Notes: generated by a model from the letters alone, not told the origin. A DNA stretch of 45,571 nucleotides from Microcoleus asticus IPMA8 (GCF_013179805.1 NZ_SRRZ01000056.1:1-45571), one strand, 5' to 3'. Positions 16,725 through 26,128 are shown, counted from the first letter of the stretch. Translations and numbers: made by a program.

Positions 16725-16789
16725 TTTTCCTCACACCACATTGAGCCGATCGCCCGTTCCGAAGATTTAGGCGCTCGCAAATCACCTTC

Positions 16790-16819
16790 AGTATTCCGCC
16801 TAATAGTATTTCTTGTCAA
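16790..16819 (-). promoter_or_regulatory. Candidate promoter of the porin gene
   Basis: Reverse-strand TTGACA (16814-16819) and AATACT (16790-16795) are separated by 18 bases, about 65 bases before the ATG at 16724. The -10 matches consensus in four of six positions. The rest of the gap to 17023 shows no gene. Confidence 0.4.
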
Positions 16820-17023
16820 CAATTGGGGGAATCGTTGTCGCAGATGGCGGTTTGGCTGTCTCTGATTTCATAACACCCCCGTTTATGCCAAAAATCCTTG
16901 GTTCGATCTAGATATCTACGTAGAAACCCAGTTGATGGCTTTAGGGTGCGTAAGTGATCCCTCGGTAAGATTAATATTGACAGAACTGGCGCTAACAAAT
17001 CGTTCGATCGGCTACAAATACAA

Positions 17024-18190
17024 GTGAAAAAACTCAAATACGCCTTAGTTCACGAATGGTTGACGCCCTTAGCTACTGGCGGTTCAGAACTCGTAGTGCA
17101 GGAAATCCTCAAACACGTAGACGAGGCAGATGTCTATGCCCTCATCGACTTTGAATCGGCCAATCCCGAAAGCTATCTTTTCGGGCGACAGATTGGCACA
17201 ACATTTTTGCAGCACTTTCCCGGAGCCCGCAGCGGTGTCCAAAAATATCTGCCCTTGCTGCCGATCGCGATCGAACAACTAGATCTGCGAGAATACGACA
17301 TCATCCTCTCATCATCCCACGCCGTCGCCAAAGGCATCCTCAGCAGTCCCCAGCAACTGCACGTCTGCTACTGCCACACGCCCATGCGCTACGCTTGGGA
17401 CTTAACTTTTGACTATTTGCGCAGCAGCAAAGCCGGACGGGGCATCCCGGGGCTGCTGACGCGATATTTGTTGCATCGACTGCGGCAGTGGGACGTAATT
17501 TCCGCCAACCGCGTTGATTATTTCATCGCCAACTCCCAACACACGGCGCGCCGAATTTGGCGGTGCTACCGGCGGCGGGCTGAGGTGATTTATCCGCCGG
17601 TAAACATCGATCGATTTTCCTTGATGCGGCAAAAACAAGACTTTTACGTCACAGTTTGCCGGTTGGTAAGTTACAAAAACGTTAGTGCGATCGTCCAAGC
17701 ATTCAATCAACTCGGGCATACTCTAATTGTCATCGGCACCGGGCCAGAATTAGAAATGATTCGGCAAATCGCCAAACCCAACGTGCAAGTGCTCGGCTGG
17801 CAGCCCGCCTCCATAGTTGAAAAGTACATGGCAGAGGCGAAAGCTTTTGTCTATGCAGCTTGCGAAGATTTTGGCATAGCTTTAGTAGAAGCTCAAGCTT
17901 GCGGAACGCCGGTAATTTCCTATGCAGCAGGCGGCGCCTTAGAAACAGTGCTCGACATTCGCCAACATCCAGAGACTGGGACAGGTTTATTTTTTTCTTC
18001 CCAAACCGCAGCAGCATTAGTCGAAGCTGTCGAGGAATTTGAGCAGTTGCAAGGCAAATTTGAGCCAGAAATCAGCAGGTTGCGCGCTGAACAGTTTGCC
18101 CCCGAAGTCTTTGGGCAGCGCTATATAGCTTTTGTGGAAAGCTGCTATCAGGAATTTCAATCTCGCGATTTTACCAAGTCTGGGAGTTGA
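17024..18190 (+). CDS. GT4-family glycosyltransferase
   Basis: The 388-residue cytosolic GT-B enzyme has an N-terminal acceptor domain (YALVHEWLTPLATGGSELVV) and CYCHTPMRYAWDLTFDY, a segment typical of WbaZ/mannosyltransferase-like GT4 proteins. The C-terminal nucleotide-sugar domain has GWQPASIVEKYMAEAKAFVY and then EDFGIALVEAQACGTPVISY (about residues 285-304), the E-x7-E donor-binding motif. The start is GTG 17024; no better upstream start is seen. It opens a group with a lipid-carrier sugar transferase and the GDP-fucose genes, so it probably adds a sugar, perhaps mannose or fucose, to an exopolysaccharide repeat unit. Donor and acceptor are not determinable here. Confidence 0.88.
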   Translation: MKKLKYALVHEWLTPLATGGSELVVQEILKHVDEADVYALIDFESANPESYLFGRQIGTTFLQHFPGARSGVQKYLPLLPIAIEQLDLREYDIILSSSHAVAKGILSSPQQLHVCYCHTPMRYAWDLTFDYLRSSKAGRGIPGLLTRYLLHRLRQWDVISANRVDYFIANSQHTARRIWRCYRRRAEVIYPPVNIDRFSLMRQKQDFYVTVCRLVSYKNVSAIVQAFNQLGHTLIVIGTGPELEMIRQIAKPNVQVLGWQPASIVEKYMAEAKAFVYAACEDFGIALVEAQACGTPVISYAAGGALETVLDIRQHPETGTGLFFSSQTAAALVEAVEEFEQLQGKFEPEISRLRAEQFAPEVFGQRYIAFVESCYQEFQSRDFTKSGS

Positions 18191-18202
18191 GAGAGTTGGA
18201 GA

Positions 18203-18410
18203 GGGGGAGAAGGCCAGAAGGCCAGAAGGGGCAAATCTGCCTTCTGCCTTGTGCCTTTTGCATAAGTGCCTTCAGAAGCCCTCTGTATAAGCGCTTTGTG
18301 CCCTCTTCACCCATCGGACTTCTTCCTTCAGAAGCCTTATGCCTTAAGCTTCCGCTGCCTTCAAAATAGCTGCATTCTGCCTTCTCAAGTATTCAGAAGG
18401 CAGAAAATTG
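18203..18410. repeat. Degenerate CAGAAGG/CCTTCTG repeat tract
   Basis: The 303-base gap between the two glycan genes is made of imperfect CAGAAGG units on the left and CCTTCTG, TTCAGAAGCC and TGCCTT units on the right, in both orientations. No gene is visible in it. The same word recurs at 29791-29816 and about 31408. Confidence 0.7.
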
Positions 18411-18493
18411 AGTATTTGAAACATAATTCAGAGAACAAAGCGTCTTGAGGCTTTATGATCAGGACTGTGTGTGGTGTGAAGTGAAGGAGTAAG

Positions 18494-19225
18494 ATGACTG
18501 CCGACAGCCAACTAATCTCCGGCAAGGTAATTCGAGCGATCGCAAGACGCGGTTTTGGGCCTGTCCTGCAAGGAGATAGACGAATAAGTCGTTCTCTACA
18601 GAGCCTCGACGGAGAACTTTTCAAGCGGTTATTTGACATCCTGTTTTCCTTATCGGTTCTGATCCTGTTTGCTCCGGTTTACCTGCTTTTGGCTTTCTTA
18701 ATCGCCTTAAGCTCGTCCGGGCCTATTTTTTACGTACAGGAACGAGTAGGCAAAAACCGTAAAAGGTTTTATTGCCTTAAATTCAGAACGATGGTGGAAA
18801 ATGCGGACGACATATTGCTGGAAATCATGGAAAATTCTCCGCATTTGCGTCAAGAGTTTGAGGACAATTTCAAGCTGAAACAAGACCCTCGAATTACCTG
18901 GATTGGAAGATTTTTACGAATGACAAGTTTAGACGAATTTCCCCAGTTTTGGAATGTTTTAAAAGGAGATATGAGCGTCGTCGGGCCGAGACCTTTAGTT
19001 GAAGAAGAACTGCCGAGATACGGCCGTCACATCAACAAAATTCTCACCATAAGACCTGGAATTACAGGCTTGTGGCAAGTGTCCGGTCGCAACGACATTC
19101 CCTATCCCCGCCGAGTCCAAATCGACCTCTATTATGCAAATGACAAAAACCTTTGGATGGATATGTGGATTGTTTTCAAAACAATAGGAGTTGTGATATT
19201 TCCCAAAAATAACGGCGCATATTAA
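18494..19225 (+). CDS. Polyprenyl-phosphate sugar-1-phosphate transferase (WbaP/WcaJ-like)
   Basis: The 243-residue single-domain member of the bacterial sugar transferase family (PF02397) moves a hexose-1-phosphate from a nucleotide sugar to undecaprenyl phosphate, the first membrane step of exopolysaccharide or O-antigen synthesis. A membrane-embedded helix (LFSLSVLILFAPVYLLLAFL, about residues 50-69) is followed by FYVQERVGKNRKRFYCLKFR, the conserved basic segment. SLDEFPQFWNVLKGDMSVVG (catalytic DE) and RPGITGLWQVSGRN come next. It lacks the N-terminal four-helix module of full-length WcaJ. GAAGGAG lies nine bases before the ATG. Confidence 0.92.
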   Translation: MTADSQLISGKVIRAIARRGFGPVLQGDRRISRSLQSLDGELFKRLFDILFSLSVLILFAPVYLLLAFLIALSSSGPIFYVQERVGKNRKRFYCLKFRTMVENADDILLEIMENSPHLRQEFEDNFKLKQDPRITWIGRFLRMTSLDEFPQFWNVLKGDMSVVGPRPLVEEELPRYGRHINKILTIRPGITGLWQVSGRNDIPYPRRVQIDLYYANDKNLWMDMWIVFKTIGVVIFPKNNGAY

Positions 19226-19451
19226 TTTTTGTCGGCAGTCAGCAATCAGTAGTTAGTTTTATTTGTTACTAGCCACTGATGCTGACTACTGACAGCAAGC
19301 GACAAACTCTTTGTCAAAACTAAACAGTTCCTTGATGCCGATCGAAGAATTGTGAGTTAACGTAGAGTTTGAGAAGAGGATCTACAGGCAACAACAGCCT
19401 CTGCCCACAAAGTCCGAAGTGAATTAACACAGCCTGTCAAAGGAAAATCAG

Positions 19452-20483
19452 ATGACGCAACGCAAGCGAGCGCTAATAACAGGTATTACAGGCCAAGACG
19501 GCTCCTACTTGAGCGAGTTACTGTTAGAGAAAGGATATGAAGTTCACGGCATTATCCGGCGCAGTTCCAGTTTCAATACCGATAGAATTGACCACATCTA
19601 TGTAGATCCTCACAGCGAGGGAGCGCGGTTGTTTCTGCACTACGGCGACTTAACCGACGGTACTACTCTGCGCCGGATATTGGAAGAAGTTCAGCCGGTA
19701 GAAATTTATAACTTAGGCGCTCAATCTCACGTTCGAGTCAGTTTTGACTCGCCGGAATATACGGTTGACACAGTAGGAATGGGAGTATTGCGCCTGCTAG
19801 AAGCAATTCGGGACTATCAGCGCCGCACCGGCATAGAAGTGCGGTTCTATCAAGCAGGTTCTTCGGAAATGTTCGGTTTGGTGCAGGAAGTTCCGCAGAA
19901 GGAAACAACTCCTTTTTATCCCAGAAGTCCTTACGCCTGCGCCAAAGTTTACGGTCACTGGCAAACAGTAAATTATCGCGAATCTTACGGACTTTTTGCC
20001 TGCAACGGCATCTTGTTCAATCACGAATCTCCCCGCCGCGGCGAAACTTTTGTAACTCGAAAAATTACTCGCGCCGTTGCCAGAATAGTCGCAGGCAAGC
20101 AGAAAAAGATTTTCTTGGGCAATCTCGATTCCAAGCGGGACTGGGGTTATGCTAAAGACTACGTGCAGGCGATGTGGCTGATGCTGCAAAAAGACAAGCC
20201 TGACGATTATGTCATTGCTACTAACGAGACCCATTCCATTAAGGAATTTCTCGATTTGGCTTTTACTTACGTCAATTTAGATTGGCAAAAATATGTGGAG
20301 TTTGACGAACGCTACTTGCGTCCGGCAGAAGTCGAACTGTTGATTGGCGATTCGACTAAGGCGCGCCAGCAATTAAATTGGGAACCTTCTGTAACTTTTC
20401 AGGAGTTAGTACATTTAATGGTAGATGCTGACATGAAAGCTTTAGACCAGCAAGGTCGGGGTTCGGGCAACGGATTTGATTGA
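19452..20483 (+). CDS. gmd: GDP-mannose 4,6-dehydratase
   Basis: Extended short-chain dehydrogenase that converts GDP-mannose to GDP-4-keto-6-deoxymannose, the first step to GDP-L-fucose. The NADP-binding loop is GITGQDGSYLSE (about residues 11-22). The catalytic site is SSEMFG with Tyr161-x3-Lys165 in SPYACAK. FNHESPRRGETFVTRKITRA and LGNLDSKRDWGYAKDY are Gmd hallmarks. The 343-residue length is standard. The next enzyme of the pathway, GDP-L-fucose synthase, follows 534 bases later on the same strand. Confidence 0.96.
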   Translation: MTQRKRALITGITGQDGSYLSELLLEKGYEVHGIIRRSSSFNTDRIDHIYVDPHSEGARLFLHYGDLTDGTTLRRILEEVQPVEIYNLGAQSHVRVSFDSPEYTVDTVGMGVLRLLEAIRDYQRRTGIEVRFYQAGSSEMFGLVQEVPQKETTPFYPRSPYACAKVYGHWQTVNYRESYGLFACNGILFNHESPRRGETFVTRKITRAVARIVAGKQKKIFLGNLDSKRDWGYAKDYVQAMWLMLQKDKPDDYVIATNETHSIKEFLDLAFTYVNLDWQKYVEFDERYLRPAEVELLIGDSTKARQQLNWEPSVTFQELVHLMVDADMKALDQQGRGSGNGFD

Positions 20484-21017
20484 GTAGCTAAACAAAGCCG
20501 TCAGTGCGAACAATTTGTAGGGGTAGTGCCCCGTGTCTACCCCCTTTCGCGAAAGGCGCGCACCGGGGGGGTTGCCCCTGCACACAATCCATAAAGGATT
20601 AGAGGATTGTTACAGCTAAGTAGGTGGCGACAAATAAACACTACATGGGAGGACGGGTGAACTCACTGCTCTACTCGCTTGTATCTCGCGATCTTAAGCC
20701 GTACTCGCCCCCACAATATACTATGGTTTTTTTCCAGCATCTACTCATTAGCGCGATCGGCATTCAAAGAACCAGCTTAATTGCTCGCAAAATTTTCAGA
20801 TGTGCGGGCTAACAAAAACATTAAAATGATAGTTGAGGACTCGCGGCTCATAAATCTAACTTTCGGGTGTGCACGGCTCACATTTTCCCTATCTGCAGCA
20901 GCTAAAACTGATTTGTGGGCAACCGCGTTCTGTAGCTGAAAGCTTTTTTTGCTAAAGCAACAATTTTAGAATTGGAATTGTCGATCGACCCTTATTCAAA
21001 ATCCCGAGGCTAAAATT
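20484..21017. other. Repeat-bearing gap between gmd and the fucose synthase gene
   Basis: The gap holds a MITE-like block (20515-20587) and, further on, two similar phrases (actcgcggctcat, tgcacggctcaca) near 20839 and 20870. A 62-codon GTG frame at 20624-20812 has no ribosome binding site or recognisable content and is not called. The spacing suggests that the two genes have separate promoters. Confidence 0.5.
20515..20587. repeat. MITE-like GC-rich inverted repeat
   Basis: The outer segments TTGTAGGGGTAGTGCCCCGTG and CACCGGGGGGGTTGCCCCTG..CACACAA are imperfect inverted copies. The centre CTTTCGCGAAAG (20544-20555) is a perfect palindrome. Blocks of the type GTAGGGGCAACCCC are dispersed widely in cyanobacterial genomes. 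Confidence 0.6.
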
Positions 21018-21962
21018 ATGACAAGCTTGGATTTAAGCAGCAAACGCATTCTAGTCACGGGCGGCGCCGGTTTTTTGGGCCGTCAGGTAATCGACCAGTT
21101 AGTGAAAGCAGGGGCCGATGCTGATAAAATTTCGGTGACTCGATCGCGCGACTGCGACCTCCGCGTTATGGAAAACTGCAAGCGCGCCGCCGACCAACAA
21201 GATCTCATCATTCACCTCGCCGCCCACGTCGGCGGCATCGGTTTAAACCAACTCAAGCCCGCTGAATTATTTTACGACAATTTGATGATGGGCGCGCAAC
21301 TAATCCACGCCGCCTACGAAGCAGGAGTCGAAAAATTTGTCTGCGTCGGCACGATTTGCGCTTATCCCAACTTTACCCCAGTTCCTTTCAAAGAAGATGA
21401 CCTGTGGAACGGCTATCCAGAGGTAACTAACGCACCTTACGGAATTGCCAAAAAAGCCTTATTAGTGCAACTGCAATCCTACCGCCAGCAGTACGGATTC
21501 AACGGTATCTACTTGCTACCAGTAAATCTGTACGGCCCGGAAGATAACTTTGACCCGAAAAGTTCCCACGTCATCCCCGCATTAATTCGTAAAGTCCACG
21601 AAGCGCAACAAAGGGGAGACAAAACACTCCCAGTTTGGGGCGATGGCAGCCCTAGCCGCGAGTTTTTGTATTCCACAGATGCCGCGCGGGGAATTGTGAT
21701 GGCGGCTCAATCTTACAGTGAATCTGACCCTGTAAATTTGGGAACGAATAGCGAAGTTAAAATTCGCGATTTAGTGGAAACGATTTGCGAATTGATGGGA
21801 TTTGAGGGAGAAATTGTTTGGGAAACAGACAGACCAAACGGTCAGCCACGCCGCTGTTTGGATACGGAAAGGGCTAAGCAAAAGTTTGGTTTTGTTGCTG
21901 AGGTGAAGTTTAAGGAAGGTTTGAAAAATACGATTGATTGGTATCGAAAACACGCAGTTTGA
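21018..21962 (+). CDS. fcl: GDP-L-fucose synthase
   Basis: A 314-residue dual-function epimerase/reductase that turns GDP-4-keto-6-deoxymannose into GDP-L-fucose with NADPH. The cofactor loop is VTGGAGFLGRQV (about residues 13-24), and AAHVGGIGLNQLKPAELFYD is the family segment. The catalytic Tyr141-x3-Lys145 lies in NAPYGIAKKA, and NLYGPEDNFDPKSSHVIPAL binds substrate. It completes the pathway begun by gmd. A strong terminator follows six bases after the stop. Confidence 0.95.
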   Translation: MTSLDLSSKRILVTGGAGFLGRQVIDQLVKAGADADKISVTRSRDCDLRVMENCKRAADQQDLIIHLAAHVGGIGLNQLKPAELFYDNLMMGAQLIHAAYEAGVEKFVCVGTICAYPNFTPVPFKEDDLWNGYPEVTNAPYGIAKKALLVQLQSYRQQYGFNGIYLLPVNLYGPEDNFDPKSSHVIPALIRKVHEAQQRGDKTLPVWGDGSPSREFLYSTDAARGIVMAAQSYSESDPVNLGTNSEVKIRDLVETICELMGFEGEIVWETDRPNGQPRRCLDTERAKQKFGFVAEVKFKEGLKNTIDWYRKHAV

Positions 21963-21967
21963 GTATG

Positions 21968-22002
21968 AAAAACCCGGTTTCTTGAAGAAACCGGTTTTTT
22001 TT
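21968..22002 (+). terminator. Rho-independent terminator after the fucose synthase gene
   Basis: CCGGTTTCT (21974-21982) pairs perfectly with AGAAACCGG (21986-21994) around a TGA loop. An eight-base T-run (21995-22002) follows, and an A-run precedes it. The arms belong to the dispersed GAAACCGGGTTTTT repeat family. Confidence 0.85.
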
Positions 22003-22015
22003 AGTTATCAACCTT

Positions 22016-22310
22016 TCGGCATTCTGAATTTGGTTTTCTTGATTGGTCTACCTTTAGTAGCTTGGCGAATTGGTGTATGGAAACTATTGTATGGTGTACC
22101 TGCCACAATCATTGGCTTGCTTTATATTCCACCGTGACTACTGGCATGACTTTGGGATTACCCACATTATTTACTGTACTGGCTTGGAAAAACAAGAATT
22201 GGTCAGTTGTAGATCGATCGCGCCGCCTCCTATGTACCGGCAATTGGCTAATGCTCGCCCTGCTGCTGCTGATGCTACAACGCCTGTGGTGGGAGGGGAA
22301 CAGCAGGTAG
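22016..22310 (+). pseudogene. Possible remnant of a membrane segment
   Basis: One frame reads hydrophobic sequence (FGILNLVFLIGLPLVAWRIG, then VPATIIGLLYIPP) to a stop at 22137. Another frame continues with GLPTLFTVLAWKNKNW and NWLMLALLLLMLQRLWWEG to 22310. Two adjacent frames that both encode membrane-helix-like sequence suggest one frameshifted fragment. It faintly recalls the C-terminal membrane region of some beta-lactamase-family serine hydrolases. No start codon with a ribosome binding site is present. Family assignment is a guess. Confidence 0.3.
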
Positions 22311-22385
22311 AAGCTTTTGTGACTTTGCAAATTGGGTATTGATGGCGGGCTGCATTTTAATTGAACGTAAAATGCGATATCTGTT

Positions 22386-22418
22386 AGATACCCGACTTCT
22401 TTAAACAGTCGGGTATCT
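22386..22418. repeat. 12-bp perfect hairpin, copy 1 of a pair
   Basis: AGATACCCGACT (22386-22397) pairs with AGTCGGGTATCT (22407-22418) over a nine-base loop. A diverged copy in the same orientation lies at 26129-26160, so the two flank the interrupted DUF4351-type gene. It may act as a terminator or be a dispersed repeat. Confidence 0.7.
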
Positions 22419-22605
22419 GAGTGTTTTATGTTTTATGTTTGTCTGCTGGTTGTTAGATAAAATATCTTAAATATCTGACGATAACATGAGAAAATTTAAT
22501 CATAAAATATGACAAGCAATTTTTATGACGCGATTTATTCACGATCGCTTTGCCAAAGACTTGTTAACAGAACTGCTGTCTCCCATCGGGACGGTGAATA
22601 AGTAG

Positions 22606-23086
22606 TTAGACAAAATTAATTACATATTTATCACCAAATTCTCTGAGGATTTTTTCCACAGATGCAGTAAAAATTTCCCAACTAGAGTAAGCATCTATAT
22701 CAATCCATTCATACTTAATAAACCGCCACAAAATTTCTATCAAATTTAACTCGGGTGAATAGGTAGGTAGTTCAAATATGGTAATCCCACGTTCTTTCCA
22801 TTCTTCTATTTTATCAAGAATGTAACCACTGGTATGAATTGATGCTCGATCTACAACAATCACCGTGGGCTTATTGACTATAGGAAAGAAAGCGTCAATA
22901 CAAGCAACAATCACATCAGAATTAATACTTTGAAGTGAAACATAAGTTTCAAGATTATTTTTTCTATTCATGATACCCAACACATTGATTCGACGACTAC
23001 GACGACTTTTTATTTTCAAGTATTTTCCCCGCTCTTGCCATCCATAGGGAACGCAAGGGATGAGACAAAAACCAGTTTCATCTAAG
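22606..23086 (-). pseudogene. IS630 transposase, C-terminal part
   Basis: From the inner insertion site the minus strand reads LDETGFCLIPCVPYGWQERG, the second catalytic Asp region. IKSRRSRRINVLGIMN, then VIVVDRASIHTSG (the next Asp) and LPTYSPELNLIEILWRFIKY with the terminal Glu follow: the DDE core of IS630/Tc1-like transposases. The stop codon lies inside the left inverted repeat. The N-terminal part lies beyond the inner element at 24454-24976. Confidence 0.88.
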
Positions 23087-24453
23087 GAATGAAAAATAAA
23101 TAACTTAATGAATTACTCAGGTTGGGGTACGGCTCGATAATTCCATTTGGGCAAATATTCGTCAAAAACAATTTGCATAGTATTTTTGAAATTATCAGCC
23201 ACCTTTCGACCAGTTTGATAAACTTTATTAAGGATATTTACAGCTACAGAGAGTCCCGTTTTAGTTTGAGTTTTTTCGACGAGAGCTTTGACTAATTCTA
23301 AACTTGTAAAAATTACTCCTTGACAAGCCCTGGTAATATGAGGAAAAAGTCGATGTTCTATGGGATTATATTTAGATGTATAAGGAGGGTAATGAGCAAT
23401 TCTGATCTCAATTCCTATTTCATTAACTAATTTTTGCAAATCTTCTTTGAAAATATAATGATTGGCATTATTACTACCTCACCCATCACATTTTGCCAAG
23501 ATAGAATTAGCGTTAGGGTAGGTAGCTTTACCATAATTATTCCACCAATTTTTTAAAGAGTCACAGGCGAATTCACTGGTATCTTTACTATTTCCTAATG
23601 TTATATATCCTCGGTTTTGTTGACAATCATAAATCCCATGTGGAATGACTTTACCGTGACCTAAACTCCAAAAATCATGATCGAAAGTAGTGACAGGCTC
23701 CTTTGTATAGAGAGTTCCCGGACGATACAAATTTCCTATAACTTCTTTTTTTTTGGTATCAATACTAATAATAGGATTGCTTGCTTTTCTATACTCTGCA
23801 TGAAGTCTAGCAATGTTTTTAAATTGAGCATCCCGATTTTTATTAATTCCTATTGTTTGTTTTTTTTGAGCTTTTCGTTTCACATACCCATGCTTTTTTA
23901 ATAATTTTGCAACTAAGGGGAGACTAATGGTAAAACCTGCTGCTCGTAGTCCAGAAGCTATTTCTTTATGCGTCAAATTAGTCCATTTGATTAACTCATT
24001 CATTGGGTTTCCGGCAGTGTGGTTTTTTAAAACCTCTAAAAATGCTGCGTCAATGCCAATTTGAGTAGACAGAATACTTTTTCTTCCCCCTCCTTTCTTT
24101 CTAATCCTGGAATTATTTAGTGTCTCTGAGTCCATTTTTTCTAAATCTTCTATTCCCTTGATGATGGTATTTCGACTGCATCCCAAAAGTTGCATTACAT
24201 AGCTAATTCCACCCCATCCTAATTTTTGAGCTTCTATAGCTGCATACCTTCTTTTATCCTTTTCTGATAAGGATTTATAAAATTTTTTCATTTCTGACTC
24301 AATTGAAATAGAATAAGACATGGATTTTAAAGTAAATTATAATAGTTAAGTAGAAAAATCCGTTGTGAGTCGATCTCTGTAGGAGTAAAAATTGTCATCT
24401 CACACTTTTTTTATTATAACCGATAACTCATCAACTTATTTATTTTTCATTCG
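23087..24453 (-). mobile_element. ISAzo13-family insertion sequence nested in the IS630 element
   Basis: The left end GAATGAAAAATAAATAAC and the inverted right end GAATGAAAAATAAATAAG extend to about 30 bp with few mismatches. TAAG stands on both sides (23083-23086 and 24454-24457). Removing 1367 bp and one TAAG restores the IS630 transposase as ..LYYLDETGF... The transposase is on the minus strand and has one internal stop. Confidence 0.88.
23113..24321 (-). pseudogene. ISAzo13-type transposase with one internal stop
   Basis: One frame of 402 residues from ATG 24321 to the stop at 23113 is broken only by TGA at 23479-23481. The N-terminus has helix-turn-helix-like sequence (YVMQLLGCSRNTIIKGIEDL). 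The RNase H core has SIDTKKKEVIGN, then ILAKCDG-stop-GSNNANHY, where relatives have an uninterrupted Asp-Gly-Gly-Gly-Ser run, and PPYTSKYNPIEHRLFPHITR. The stop falls at the second catalytic block, so the truncated 280-residue product should be inactive unless TGA is read through. Confidence 0.88.
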
Positions 24454-24976
24454 TAAGTAATACAAATCCAGTTCCCCTCGCTCTTCTAATTGTTTAAATT
24501 CGTCGAGTTGAGTCTTTTTCTCTTGATATTCTGAGGGGTCTGGCTCTCCTCCAACCTCTAGACGCATTCGATGCCAACTCATATTAAACTTTTTGAGAAT
24601 TCTTTTGATTGTTTTGGTACTGATTTTGATTCCCCATGTTTCTTTGATCTTCTGTACTACGTGTTTTAATTGTTTGGGTTCTTGTTTAGTCCATTCTCTA
24701 ATTTGGTATTCTTGTGCAGAATCAAATGTGGCTTGACGGCCTCTTCCAGGTTTGTTGTATAGTCCTAATATTCCTTCAGATTCCCATCGTTCAAACCAGT
24801 TATAAATTGTTTTGCGAGTTACTTGAAAAGTTTTAATTAACTGTTCGATTTTTGCCCCTCCTGATGCTAAAATTAGGAAATGAGCACGCGTGACGCACCT
24901 GATGATGTCGGCTTTGGCGATGAACTCGCTTCAGCAATTTTAATGAAAGAGGATTAATTTCTCGAAAAAATATCAT
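24454..24976 (-). pseudogene. IS630 transposase, N-terminal part
   Basis: From ATG 24976 the product reads MIFFREINPLSLKLLKRVHR. One extra base near 24889 shifts the frame. After it the helix-turn-helix region follows: LILASGGAKIEQLIKTFQVT and RKTIYNWFERWESEGILGLY, then NKPGRGRQATFD and the winged-helix segment. It stops inside the nested element after DLYYL. It joins the C-terminal part at 22606-23086 when the nested element is removed. Confidence 0.85.
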
Positions 24977-26128
24977 GTCAAATCTCTGTTGATACACAAC
25001 TTGTTTTATTTCATTATATTTTATCAGTTTTTTGTATAATTAATTCTGTCTACCTACTTATCGGGCATGATGTTACTGCCGAAGTCCGAGAAATCGATGT
25101 TTATTTCATTCCAATGACTGTAATTCCTGAATACTCAGCAACTTTAGGATTGTTGGGAAAAATGGCTGAGACGACGGCAATTTTTGAACCGTTTCGCAAT
25201 CCAGTAACTGTCGGCGAAGTCATTAGCTGTATGAGTAAGTTATGGGATTTGCGAGGTGAATTGGAGCGGCAAGCCAGAAGAGAAAATACTCGCTATGATG
25301 ATGCTAAGTTGCCGACACTGTGGATTTTGACACCTACAGCATCGAAAGCAATGCTGGAGGGTTTTGGCGCGATACCCAAGCCTGAGCATTGGATGGAGGG
25401 CATTTATTTTTTGCCTAGGCATTTGAAATCGGCAATTGTGGTGATTCACCAATTGCCCGAAACTCCCGAAACCATGTGGTTGAGGATTTTGGGGAAAGGG
25501 AAAGTGCAGCAAAGGGCGATCGGCGAGTTGAGCTCTTTAGCAACCGACGATCCGTTACGGATTATCGCGCTAGAATTGTTGTATCAGTTACAGTCAAACT
25601 TAGTAACCGATACCCAACAAGAGTTACAGCCAGAAGAGCGGGAGTTAATTATGGCGATCCCATCACTTTTTAGAGAACAGTTAGAAGCCGCACAACAACA
25701 AGGAATTGAACGAGGAATTGAACAAGGAATTGAACAAGGAATTGAACGAGGACTAGAACAAGGCAGACAAGCACAACAGCGCTTAATTTTAGAAAATTTT
25801 CTGCAAGTTAGATTGGGAGAAATTAACTCAAAAATGACTGCTTTCTTATCTCCAATATCAAAGTTACCCGCTGCGGAATTTACAGTGCTGTTGCTGGCAA
25901 TATCCATGCTAACCGTCGATGAAGCAGGAAAACAACAAGCGGTCAGATTATTAGCAGAAAATGTTTTGAGAATTCGCCAAAATGAATTGGGGGATATTCT
26001 GCCTACCGCCCTTACCAATTTACTAGCAATGCCGGTGGAACAATTGACACTGTTTGTAGAACAATTGCCTCAGTTATCGGCGGATGAATTGAGAACAAGG
26101 TTGGCAATATAAAATACGGAATCTGTTA

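Larger units (their letters stand above)
22601..25058 (-). mobile_element. IS630-family insertion sequence, itself interrupted
   Basis: The ends AGTAGTTAGACAAAATTAAT and, inverted, AGTAGGTAGACAGAATTAAT differ at two positions. They are flanked by TA on both sides (22599-22600 and 25059-25060), the expected IS630 target duplication. Without the inner element and its 4-bp duplication it is 1087 bp, a normal size for the family. The transposase lies on the minus strand and is split, with an extra frameshift, so the copy is not autonomous. Confidence 0.9.
22525..26112 (+). pseudogene. DUF4351/Rpn-type protein gene interrupted by nested insertion sequences
   Basis: The 5' part (22525-22600, MTRFIHDRFAKDLLTELLSP) and the 3' part (25061-26112) form one frame once the insertion and one TA copy are removed: ..GTVN-IGHDVTAEVREIDVYF.. 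The restored 375-residue protein resembles cyanobacterial DUF4351/Rpn proteins with a PD-(D/E)XK-like N-terminal fold (EVREID). A GIEQGIERG-type repeat (25699-25758) and a C-terminal DUF4351-like helical domain (QRLILENFLQVRLGEINSKM) follow. The 3' part stays open from an internal ATG at 25114 and could give a 332-residue fragment if transcribed, without the proposed active-site start. Function of the family is poorly known. Confidence 0.88.

Noticed and set aside
20624..20812. 62-codon frame in the gmd-fucose synthase gap
   Set aside because: GTG start without ribosome binding site, no protein-like pattern, and the DNA looks like repeat remnants.
25114..26112. Intact 332-aa gene starting at the internal ATG
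   Set aside because: The upstream coding start at 22525 joins in frame once the insertion is removed, so this is the 3' part of a broken gene.
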